A program made the position numbers and the translations under genes. Of a DNA stretch of 57,437 bases, positions 18,105 to 25,428 are shown piece after piece. The stretch comes from Pseudomonadota bacterium (GTDB taxonomy: Bacteria > Myxococcota > Myxococcia > Myxococcales > Myxococcaceae). The stretch lies in contig JAFAAN010000164.1 of the NCBI GenBank assembly GCA_023426545.1, forward strand, positions 1 through 57,437. The letters are read 5' to 3'. The notes beneath the pieces are model-generated. The model ran no database searches. It saw only the letters and a list, made by a program, of their open reading frames with translations, and was not told the DNA's origin. Positions within the stretch are counted from its first letter, which is position 1; each line of letters begins with the position of its first letter.

Positions 18105-18143
18105 GTTGCTCCGGCAAACGCGCGATCCCAAGCCATCCCCATC

Positions 18144-18956
18144 ATGGTGCGAACGCCCCTGCCCCTCATCGAGAAGAACAGCCTCATCCAGCTTCAGATG
18201 GTCCTGCCGCGGGTCCTCGCCCGTCAGGTCACCCAGGTCCAGATGATGAGCGTCTGTGCCCTCTACCGGCGTATGGGCATTGCCCAGCTCTTCCTCTCCG
18301 GGCTGCCGGACGGTCTCTTCGAGGAACTCTCCCGCTCGGCTCGCGCCTTCCTCTTCTTCCTTCAGGGCACTGACGACTCCGCCAAGACGACGAGCCGCTC
18401 CGAGCCCTACTTCGACGCCATCGCCTGTGGTGACGCCGACGCGGAGCGCCAGATTGCCCAACACTCCCGCGCCACCTGGAACCCCAGCGAGGAGTACGAG
18501 GACGACTTCGTGTATGTGCGCGTCCTCATGGAGCGCTTCACCCTGGCCGCATCCACCGGCCAACTGGACGCGACCATGAAACGCTACGAGAGCCTCCCTA
18601 CGGCGGGCGACGACGTGCGGTTCACACTCTGTCAGGCTCTCGTCGCCGCGGACGCTCAGCGCTTCGAGGAAGGCTTGGGTCTCCTGCTGGAGGTCCGCAC
18701 CCGGGAGTTGCGCAAGCGCATCGAGGCCGAGCGCCTCTCTCCTGACGACGCATCCACCACCGCCCACCTCTCCGTGGAGGTGCTCGCGCTGCTACGGCTG
18801 GCCGAACGCGCGAGGCTTCCCACCGAGATGCACTACCCGCTGGCGCCCTCCGTGGCCCGTCGGCTCGACCGTGCCCGACTCCCGCCTCCAGCGTCCTGGC
18901 ATCAGCGCATCACCTCCATCCAGGGCACGGCGAACGCCCCAGGGCGGGAGCCATGA
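18144..18956 (+). CDS. Putative second immunity protein (Imm49-like)
   Basis: 270 residues, mostly alpha-helical. The segments FFLQGTDDSAKTTSRSEPYFDAIACGD (split over about 72-98) and WNPSEEYEDDFVYVRVLME (about 112-130) resemble the Imm49 immunity family, but my recall of that family is imperfect and the call is moderate. Its GC content is back to that of the genome, unlike the previous gene. It overlaps the following ketosynthase-like gene by ATGA (18953-18956), so those two are translationally coupled. It may protect against the neighbouring AHH toxin together with the 17535 gene, or be left over from another effector. Confidence 0.6.
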   Translation: MVRTPLPLIEKNSLIQLQMVLPRVLARQVTQVQMMSVCALYRRMGIAQLFLSGLPDGLFEELSRSARAFLFFLQGTDDSAKTTSRSEPYFDAIACGDADAERQIAQHSRATWNPSEEYEDDFVYVRVLMERFTLAASTGQLDATMKRYESLPTAGDDVRFTLCQALVAADAQRFEEGLGLLLEVRTRELRKRIEAERLSPDDASTTAHLSVEVLALLRLAERARLPTEMHYPLAPSVARRLDRARLPPPASWHQRITSIQGTANAPGREP

Positions 18957-20062
18957 AGCTCGCTGTCACCGGGCTCGGGCTCGTCACCTCCGTGGGCCAT
19001 GGCGTCGTGGGGACCTGCACCGCGCTGCGCGCGGGGCTCGCCCAGCCCAGGCCCCTCGCGGCCTTCACCGTCGAGGATGAGCCAGGCGAAGCGATTCCGG
19101 TCACCGGCTTTCCAGCCACGCCATTCGCGGACGGGTTCTTCCAGACAGGCGCCTGGGTGCGGCTGGCGTCCGGCGCTTTCGACGACCTCAGAGATGCCGC
19201 CGCGCTGCCTTCCCGCGCGGAGGCCCCGTTCTGGCAACGCACCGGGCTCCTCGCACTGGCACCACTCATCGACGAGGAGCGCTTCGGCTGGTCGCTCCAG
19301 ACGATGCCCAAAGCACTCGAGTCGTTCTACCTACGCTCCCTCGTGTCCCTCATGGACGTTCCCATCCAGAACGACCATGCGCGGACGCTCGCGCTGGGAC
19401 ACTGCGGACTCGCGGCGGCGCTCCAGCAGGCGGACGCCATGCTCACATCCAGGGCCGTGGACCGGGTGCTCGTCCTTGCTGCGGACTCCTACGTGGACCC
19501 AGAGAGCCTCGCGTGGCTCGCCCGCCGACATCGGCTCAAGTCTCCACAGCGGCAGGTGGGCCTCATGCCCGGTGAAGCCGGAGCCGCCATCCTGGTGGAG
19601 CGCCCCGTGGCGGCTCGCGCGAGGGGCGCCTCCTCGGCAGTGCAGGTGGAGGCCGTGGCACTTGGCGTGCTCCCGGAGGCAGGCGCGACGCTCGCGCAGT
19701 TGGGACGCGCCCTCGCGGAGTCAGTGCAGCGCGTCCTACCCGCCCCCGCCGCGACCCCACCCGCCTTTCAAGGTGACCTCTACCTCGACCTCAACGGCGA
19801 GGCCTGGAAAGCGCAGGCCTGGGGCCACGTCCAGGTGATGCTCGCCGAGCAACTGGACCTTCCCCGCTGCCGCATCCTCCACATCGCGAGCTCGCTGGGA
19901 GAAACGGGCACGGCCTCCGCGCCGGTGTCGCTCGCTGCGGCAGCCTGGGCCTTCTTCAGGGGCCACGCGACCGGTGAACGCGCGTTGCTGAGTTCGCTCT
20001 CGGACGCGGGACAGGCCGCCAGCGTCCTCCTGACACGCGGCGAGGAGGCACGCACTGTCTGA
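18953..20062 (+). CDS. Ketosynthase-fold protein lacking catalytic histidines
   Basis: 369 residues with a thiolase/ketosynthase fold: N-terminal MKLAVTGLGLVTSVGHG, the nucleophile region TLALGHCGLAAALQQADAML with Cys151, then VLVLAADSYVD and GEAGAAILVE. The two catalytic histidine motifs of KAS I/II enzymes are altered. The HGTGT position reads NGEAW (Asn281), and the second (K-S-x-x-G-H) reads SSLGETGT with Glu317. Decarboxylative Claisen condensation is therefore unlikely; acyl transfer, binding or a structural role is possible. It overlaps the preceding gene by ATGA and ends the cassette. I recall such proteins beside DUF4150 genes in other bacteria, which argues for a role tied to the effector. 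Confidence 0.78.
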   Translation: MKLAVTGLGLVTSVGHGVVGTCTALRAGLAQPRPLAAFTVEDEPGEAIPVTGFPATPFADGFFQTGAWVRLASGAFDDLRDAAALPSRAEAPFWQRTGLLALAPLIDEERFGWSLQTMPKALESFYLRSLVSLMDVPIQNDHARTLALGHCGLAAALQQADAMLTSRAVDRVLVLAADSYVDPESLAWLARRHRLKSPQRQVGLMPGEAGAAILVERPVAARARGASSAVQVEAVALGVLPEAGATLAQLGRALAESVQRVLPAPAATPPAFQGDLYLDLNGEAWKAQAWGHVQVMLAEQLDLPRCRILHIASSLGETGTASAPVSLAAAAWAFFRGHATGERALLSSLSDAGQAASVLLTRGEEARTV

Positions 20063-20082
20063 GTCGCGGGCCGTCTTGTCCA

Positions 20083-20159
20083 CGCCAACCCCAGCGCGGT
20101 CCAACAGCCCAAACCAGCCACGCGCTCGCCAGACCGCCTCCTGCACCCCGGGGTTGGCG
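20083..20159. other. Nested inverted repeats between converging genes
   Basis: Outer arms cgccaacccc (20083-20092) and ggggttggcg (20150-20159) pair over 10 bases. Inside them gcggtc (20096-20101) pairs with gaccgc (20132-20137). It lies between the ketosynthase-like gene and the converging MCE gene. It could be a bidirectional termination structure or a small structured RNA. Confidence 0.35.
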
Positions 20160-20201
20160 GACGTGAATCCGCTGCCCCCGTTCGTCAGGAGCCCCCGCGC
20201 C

Positions 20202-21440
20202 TCACTGCGATGGGGCCGCCGTCCTCCCAGAAGCGGCTTGTTCCGCACCTTCAGACGCCGCGGATTCCACCTCGCCCCGCTGCGCCGGGGCGGGCGCCTC
20301 CGACCGCGGCTCCACGCGCTCCACCTTGCCCACCTGCTCCAGTCCCTCCCGGTTGCTCAGGGAGAAGCGCACCAGCGCGCGCAGGATGCGGTTGCGCTTC
20401 ACGTTGCCAATCACCTCCCGCAGGTCCTCGTACACCGTCGGGTCGCTGATGAGCCCGCCCACCGTGCCGTCGCCCTTCGCCACGGTGGCCGTAATCTTCT
20501 TCAGGTCCGCCGCCGCGCTGCCCAGGTCCGCGAACATGCCGCGCGCGTCTCCGTACACCAGCTGATGCACCGCCCCGTTGGGGCTCTTCTTCGCATCCTC
20601 GATGAGCCCCGCGAGCTGTCCGGCCGCTGACCCCAGCTCACTCAGCGCCTTCGCCCCCTCCTGGCCATAGATGAGCGCGTGCGCGGTGCCGTCACCCGTG
20701 CGCACCTCGCGCAGCAGCACCTCCAGCTCGCCCACCGCGCCGTCCACCCGCGCCGCGGCGCGCGACGCGTTGGCCAGCAGGCCCCGGACCTCGCGCCCGG
20801 CCTGCTTGTCGTAGATGAGCGCATGCAGCACGCCCTCGCCCTTCTCCACCTCTTCCAGGAGGGCCCGCAACGCCGCCACGCCTCGCGTCACATCGCTGGT
20901 CAACTCCGGGTTGGCGTACGTCTCCACCGCGGCCCGCAGCGACTTGCTGATGGCCACCGAGTTCTCCATCACCTGCGAGGCGCTGCTGAGCAGCGAGGAC
21001 AGGTCCCCACCGGCGGACGACAGGAGCACCCCGCCCGGCTCCACCGGCGGCGACGAGGCGCTCCCCAGGGAGATGTCCACCGCCTTGTCCCCCAGCACGC
21101 CCATGCTGGAGAGCTGCGCCACCGAGTCCTGCCGCACACGGTCCGTGTAGCGCGAGGACACCTGGAACCGGACCTCCAACCGCGGGTCGTTCGGGTCGGG
21201 CGAGAAGTTGATGCCCGTCACCCGCCCCACCTGGAGGCCGCCGAGCCAGACGGGCGATTCGTCGCTCAGCCCCTGCACGTTGGCGAAGTAGGCGCGGTAC
21301 GTCGTCTTGCGCTCGAAGAGGCGCGACTGCTGCCCGATGACCATGACGACCACGCTCGCGACCGCCAGGCCGATGGCGACGAAGAGCCCCGCGCGCATCG
21401 CCAGGCGGCGCTCGTCCGAGGCGGGAGAGAACAGGCTCAT
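20202..21440 (-). CDS. MCE/MlaD-type substrate-binding protein of a lipid ABC transporter
   Basis: 412 residues. One N-terminal helix (about 15-36) anchors the protein in the inner membrane. The MCE domain follows (YRAYFANVQGLSDESPVWLGG and LQVGRVTGI, then RVRQDSVAQLSSMGVLGDKAVDI). The C-terminal half carries four spaced repeats of the pattern G-x-x-H-A-L-I-Y: GVLHALIYD, GTAHALIYG, GAVHQLVYG and GTVGGLISD, separated by helical linkers. MlaD proteins form hexameric rings that pass phospholipids across the periplasm. The start at 21440 overlaps the end of the ATPase gene by ATGA, and the frame upstream to 21626 is a shadow. Last gene of the four-gene operon. Confidence 0.9.
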   Translation of the reverse strand: MSLFSPASDERRLAMRAGLFVAIGLAVASVVVMVIGQQSRLFERKTTYRAYFANVQGLSDESPVWLGGLQVGRVTGINFSPDPNDPRLEVRFQVSSRYTDRVRQDSVAQLSSMGVLGDKAVDISLGSASSPPVEPGGVLLSSAGGDLSSLLSSASQVMENSVAISKSLRAAVETYANPELTSDVTRGVAALRALLEEVEKGEGVLHALIYDKQAGREVRGLLANASRAAARVDGAVGELEVLLREVRTGDGTAHALIYGQEGAKALSELGSAAGQLAGLIEDAKKSPNGAVHQLVYGDARGMFADLGSAAADLKKITATVAKGDGTVGGLISDPTVYEDLREVIGNVKRNRILRALVRFSLSNREGLEQVGKVERVEPRSEAPAPAQRGEVESAASEGAEQAASGRTAAPSQ

Positions 21441-22255
21441 GGCGTCCCTCCGGGGAACAGCTCCACGCGGCGCGCGTCGAGGAAGGCCCGCACCTCCGGG
21501 ACGGTGGAGTGGAGCATCTCCTGCGGAGCGCCCACCTGCACGATTCTCCGATTGGCCAGCATGGCGATGCGGTCTCCCACGGTGAACGCGCTCACCATGT
21601 CGTGAGTCACGACGATGGAGGTACAACCGAGCCGGGTCTTCATCGAGTTGATCAGCACGTTGATGGACTGCGTGGTGACGGGGTCCAGGCCCGTGGTGGG
21701 CTCGTCCCAGAGGATGACCTCCGGCTCCGTGGCGATGGCCCGCGCCAGCCCCACGCGCTTGCGCATGCCGCCCGACAGGTCCGCGGGCATCAGCCGCTCG
21801 GTGTTGGGCAGGTCCACCAGCGCCAGCTTCTCCGCCACGCGGGCGCGGACCTCGTCCGCCGGCATGTCCGGGAAGTGCTCGCGCAGCGGGTAGGCCACGT
21901 TCTCCCCCACGCTCAGCGAGTCGAAGAGCGCCGCGCCCTGGAACACCATGGCGACGTGGCGGCGCACCGGCATGAACTGCTCCTCCGTGAAGCGCGCCAG
22001 GTCATGCCCCTGGAAGAGGATGCGCCCGGTGTCCGGCGTCAGCAGGCCGATGAGGCACTTGAGCAGCACGCTCTTGCCCGTGCCCGAGCCCCCCATCACC
22101 ACCAGCGTCTCCCCGGCGCGCACGTCCAGGTCCATGTCGTCATAAACACGCTTGGCGCCGAACGCCTTCGTCAGGTGCTCGAAGTAGATGAGCTGCTCGC
22201 CCGGTCGGGGGGGGCGGAACTCGAACCCGGAGGATGGCGGACGGGAGGAGCGCAT
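21437..22255 (-). CDS. MlaF-type ABC transporter ATP-binding protein
   Basis: 272 residues. Walker A is GGSGTGKSVLLK (about 55-66), the Q-loop is VFQGAALFDSLSVGEN, the ABC signature is LSGGMRKRVGLARA, Walker B is VILWDEPTTGLDP and the switch His lies in VVTHDM. The GMRKR form of the signature and the TVGENVAYPL-like region mark the Mla/Ttg2A subgroup that powers MCE-linked lipid transport. It overlaps the MlaD-like gene by ATGA and follows the permease gene with 6 bases between. ATP hydrolysis here would drive retrograde or anterograde phospholipid movement; the direction is not readable. Confidence 0.94.
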   Translation of the reverse strand: MRSSRPPSSGFEFRPPRPGEQLIYFEHLTKAFGAKRVYDDMDLDVRAGETLVVMGGSGTGKSVLLKCLIGLLTPDTGRILFQGHDLARFTEEQFMPVRRHVAMVFQGAALFDSLSVGENVAYPLREHFPDMPADEVRARVAEKLALVDLPNTERLMPADLSGGMRKRVGLARAIATEPEVILWDEPTTGLDPVTTQSINVLINSMKTRLGCTSIVVTHDMVSAFTVGDRIAMLANRRIVQVGAPQEMLHSTVPEVRAFLDARRVELFPGGTP

Positions 22256-22261
22256 GGCGCG

Positions 22262-23071
22262 TCACAGGCTCAGCGTCAGCTGGGTGATGAAGAAGTCGGC
22301 CAGACACACGGAGACAGAGGTAGTCGCCACCGTCTGCGTGGTGGCGCGGCCCACGCCCTCGGTGCCGCCCTCCACCGTGAGGCCCCGGAAGCAGCCCACC
22401 AGACCGATGATGAGCCCGAACACCGCGCCCTTGAACACACCCGAGGCGAAGTCCTGCATCAGCACCGCGTCCAGCGCGCCCTGGAAGAAGAGGTTCAGCG
22501 TAATCGCATACTGGAAGTTCACCACCAGCGCGCCCGCCACCAGGCCCACGACGTCCGCGAACACGGTGAGCACCGGCAGCACGATGAGGCAGGCCAGCAC
22601 GCGGGGCACCACCAGCTTGCGCAGCGGGTCCGCGCCCAGCGCGCGGATGGCGTCCACCTGCTCCGTCACCGTCATGGCGCCCAGCTCCGCGGCGATGCCG
22701 CTGCCGATGCGCGCGCCCACGGTGAGCGCGGTGAGCACCGGCGCCAGCTCGCGGAACAGCGTGAGGATGACCACGCGCCCCACCGTGTACTGCACGCCAA
22801 AGCGCGCCAGGAAGTAGCCGAACTGCAATGAGATGACGAGCCCCGCGAACATCGCGGTGAGCAGGGCGATGGGGAGCGAGCGCACGCCCAGCGATTCGGT
22901 GTGATACACGAGCCCGCGCCAGTCATAGGGCGGACGCACCGCGCGGCTGAACACCTGCCCCGTCATCCGCGACAGCGCGCCCAGCGACTCCAGCCGCTCC
23001 TTCACGCGGTCCATCAGGCTGGGCGACTCGTGCGCTGGCACCGCGCCCGTCTCGGGCTGCCGGGTCGTCAT
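22262..23071 (-). CDS. MlaE-type permease of an MCE lipid transporter
   Basis: 269 residues. It matches MlaE/YrbE permeases: an amphipathic N-terminus, then five or six helices with the family signatures SLPIALLTAMFAGLVISLQ, RELAPVLTALTVGARIGSGIAAELGAM and TEQVDAIRALGADPLRKLVVPR. The last of these contains the conserved E-Q-x-D-A coupling segment. It ends LADFFITQLTLSL. It forms the membrane part of the transporter with the ATPase encoded directly downstream. Its start overlaps the stop of the upstream lipoprotein gene (ATGA), showing a tight operon. Confidence 0.94.
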   Translation of the reverse strand: MTTRQPETGAVPAHESPSLMDRVKERLESLGALSRMTGQVFSRAVRPPYDWRGLVYHTESLGVRSLPIALLTAMFAGLVISLQFGYFLARFGVQYTVGRVVILTLFRELAPVLTALTVGARIGSGIAAELGAMTVTEQVDAIRALGADPLRKLVVPRVLACLIVLPVLTVFADVVGLVAGALVVNFQYAITLNLFFQGALDAVLMQDFASGVFKGAVFGLIIGLVGCFRGLTVEGGTEGVGRATTQTVATTSVSVCLADFFITQLTLSL

Positions 23072-23571
23072 CCCCGGCGCTCCGCTTCGAAGCCGGCCAG
23101 CACGCCGTCGAAGTCCGCCATCCGCGCGTCCGCCAGCCCGGGCGGCGCCACATAGGTGAAGTCGAACACGCAGTTGTCCTTCTTCAGCACCACCAGCTCC
23201 AGTTGCACGGGCACGCCGTCCATCTTCGCCAGGTAGCGGCTGCGCAGCGCCTCACGTCCCGCCAGGGGGATGCGCCATGAGGCGACCTCCTGCCGGTCCG
23301 TGAAGCCCGCCAGCAGGTGGCGCGTGAGCACCTCCAGCGACGGGTCGTCGTGCCCCTTGCACGTAGCGTTGATGGAGAGCGCGCGGCCGGTGCCTTCCTC
23401 GGCGAAGGCGAGGTCGTTGTCATCCAGCCACACCCGCTCCCAATACGCGGGGAGCGGGCCAATGCGGTAGCGCACGGCGGGCTTGGTCAGGACGGAGTCC
23501 TTGAACGTCGTGCGATGGCAGCCCATCAGGGGCATGACCGCCAGCAGGCACAGCAACGTCTTCCGCAGCAT
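23068..23571 (-). CDS. Lipoprotein, first gene of the Mla-type operon
   Basis: 167 residues with a lipoprotein signal (MLRKTLLCLLAVMPLMGC, modified Cys18). The mature part is a compact beta-rich domain with two further cysteines (SINATCKGH and KKDNCVFDF) that may form a disulphide. I recognise no domain. It stands where a periplasmic shuttle (MlaC) or anchor might be expected, so a role in docking or accepting lipid at the outer or inner membrane is possible. The ATG at 23571 gives the normal signal peptide; the frame to 23616 adds an unlikely polar leader. It overlaps the permease gene by 4 bases. Confidence 0.8.
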   Translation of the reverse strand: MLRKTLLCLLAVMPLMGCHRTTFKDSVLTKPAVRYRIGPLPAYWERVWLDDNDLAFAEEGTGRALSINATCKGHDDPSLEVLTRHLLAGFTDRQEVASWRIPLAGREALRSRYLAKMDGVPVQLELVVLKKDNCVFDFTYVAPPGLADARMADFDGVLAGFEAERRG

Positions 23572-23857
23572 GGCACCGTTCTTCGTGGCTCTCTCCCGGC
23601 CCTGCGTCCGAGTCATGCGTCACAAGCATCGCCCCTGCAAGGACTTCCATGCCGTGCGGTAGGCGGCAAACGTCCACTGTCACACCTCTGAACGTCACGT
23701 CCGCGACACATTCCCGCCAGCTCCGGTGAGCGGCCGTCCGCCACGACAGCAGCCAGTCTTCACAGGCGCCCCGCGCCCGGCAGTCCCGGTCGGCGCCACA
23801 CCACCCCAGCTTTGTCGCGACCACGGCGCGCGCCCGCGCGGGACAAGGAGGACGGAC

Positions 23858-24247
23858 ATGGACGGCGGACTCGGGGTACTCGGCTTGGGCCTCTTCCTGC
23901 TGGGAATCGCCAACCTGTATACGCGCCACAGCTACTGGCTGGCGGTCTCCATCCTCCTGCTGTCGGTGGTCTCCATGGGGATGGCCTTCAGCGAATCGAA
24001 GCGGCTGCGCGAGCTGTCGCTGGGCCTGGGCGCGGCCTTGCTGGTGCTCACCATCATCGCGCTGGCCGTGGGCACGTCCTGGTGGCTGCCGCTGGCGACC
24101 TTCCTCTTCGCCGTGGCCTACGGCGTGCTCTGGGCGGAGTACCGCTTCCCCTTCTTCCAACACGTGACGGAGGACGAGGTGCCGCACCACACGGGCAAGC
24201 GCTTCCACATCCACTGGCCATGGCACCGGCGGCGGGTGTCGCCGTGA
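23858..24247 (+). CDS. Small integral membrane protein
   Basis: 129 residues with four hydrophobic helices in the first 95 (LGVLGLGLFLLGIANLY, WLAVSILLLSVVSMGMAF, LGLGAALLVLTIIALAVG, WWLPLATFLFAVAYGVLW) and a His/Arg-rich cytoplasmic tail (HHTGKRFHIHWPWHRRR). No family recognised. The start is certain from a full AAGGAGGA 7 bases before the ATG. It is divergent from the Mla-type operon and converges on recF with one base between the two stop codons, so no space remains for a terminator. Confidence 0.75.
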   Translation: MDGGLGVLGLGLFLLGIANLYTRHSYWLAVSILLLSVVSMGMAFSESKRLRELSLGLGAALLVLTIIALAVGTSWWLPLATFLFAVAYGVLWAEYRFPFFQHVTEDEVPHHTGKRFHIHWPWHRRRVSP

Positions 24248-24248
24248 C

Positions 24249-25388
24249 TCAATCAGTGGGCTGCGCAGCGTCCGCGCGCACCGCCACCTGCCCGGCGTGC
24301 ACGTCGAGCCACAGCGTGTCGTTCGCCGCCGCCCCGCGCACCAGTGAGCCATCCGTGGTGGTGAGCACCACCTGCGCGCCGCTCTGGGCCAGGTAGCCCA
24401 TGAGGTACGCGTTGCGCTCGGGGTCCAGCTCGCTCGACACGTCGTCCAGCAGCAGCAGCGGCAGGAAGCCCATCGCGGCCTCCAGGTTCTCGATTTCGGC
24501 GATCTTCCAGCCCAGCACCAGCGCCCGCTGCTGGCCCTGGCTGGCGTAGGCCCGCGCGCTGCGGCCGCCCAGCGTCACCGACACGTCATCCGCGTGGGGC
24601 CCCACGGAGGTGAAGCCCCGCTCCATGTCCCTGCGCAGGCGCGCGGACAGGCACTCGCGCAGCAGGGTGGCCAGCGTGTCCTCGTCCGCGCTGGCGAAGT
24701 CCCCGTCCAGGTGCGCGGGGCGATAGCCATACACGGCCGGGTCCACCGTGCGGCCAATGGAGGCGAAGGTCGCCTGGGCCCGGGGCGCCAGCTCCGCCAT
24801 CAGCGCGCGCCGCCGCGAGTAGATGCGCGCGCCGGCCTTCGCCAGCGTCTCGTCGTAGGCCTCCAGGTACGCCGCGTCCACGGCGTGTCCCTCGCGCAGC
24901 AGGCGGTTGCGGTTCTTGAGGGCGCGCGCGTACTCGCGGCTCTCGCGCAGGAAGGCGGGGAAGCGGTTGAACACCGCCCTGTCCAGGAAGCCGCGCCGCG
25001 AGTCCGGCCCGCCCTTCACCACCTCCAGGTCATCCGGCGTGAAGGCCACCACGGACACGCCGCCGAAGTAGTCTTCCAGGCTGGAGGCCTTCTTCCCATC
25101 CACGAAGGCCTGGCGCGAGCCCCCGCCCACCTCCACGGAGATTTCGCGCTCGGCCCCCTTGAGGAGGAAGCGGCCCGTCACCCGCGCGCCCTGAGAGCCC
25201 CAGCGCACCAGCTCCGACAGGCGCCCCGCGCGCAGGGGCTTGAGCGTGGCCAGGAAGTAGAGGGCCTCCAGCAGGTTCGTCTTGCCCTGCCCGTTCTGCC
25301 CCACGGCGATGGTCGCGTGGGCGCTGGGCGTGAGCTGGACCTGGGGGAGGTTCCGGAAGTCGTGGACGTGAAGCGCGAGGAGGCGCAC
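24249..25388 (-). CDS. recF: DNA replication and repair protein RecF
   Basis: 379 residues. SMC-like ATPase that helps load RecA at single-strand gaps with RecO and RecR. The N-terminus MRLLALHVHDFRNLPQVQL is typical, and Walker A is GQNGQGKTNLLEALYFL (30-46). The family segment VVKGGPDSRRGFLDR and the signature ASQGQQRALVLGWKIAE (about 275-290) are present. Walker B is LPLLLLDDVSSELDPER. Length is normal. GGAGGGGG lies about 4 bases before the ATG. It follows the PAS histidine kinase gene with 40 bases between, so it may be co-transcribed with it. Confidence 0.96.
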   Translation of the reverse strand: MRLLALHVHDFRNLPQVQLTPSAHATIAVGQNGQGKTNLLEALYFLATLKPLRAGRLSELVRWGSQGARVTGRFLLKGAEREISVEVGGGSRQAFVDGKKASSLEDYFGGVSVVAFTPDDLEVVKGGPDSRRGFLDRAVFNRFPAFLRESREYARALKNRNRLLREGHAVDAAYLEAYDETLAKAGARIYSRRRALMAELAPRAQATFASIGRTVDPAVYGYRPAHLDGDFASADEDTLATLLRECLSARLRRDMERGFTSVGPHADDVSVTLGGRSARAYASQGQQRALVLGWKIAEIENLEAAMGFLPLLLLDDVSSELDPERNAYLMGYLAQSGAQVVLTTTDGSLVRGAAANDTLWLDVHAGQVAVRADAAQPTD

Positions 25389-25428
25389 GGCCCCCTCCGT
25401 ATAACCTCTCCGCCCTCCGGCGGGGGAC

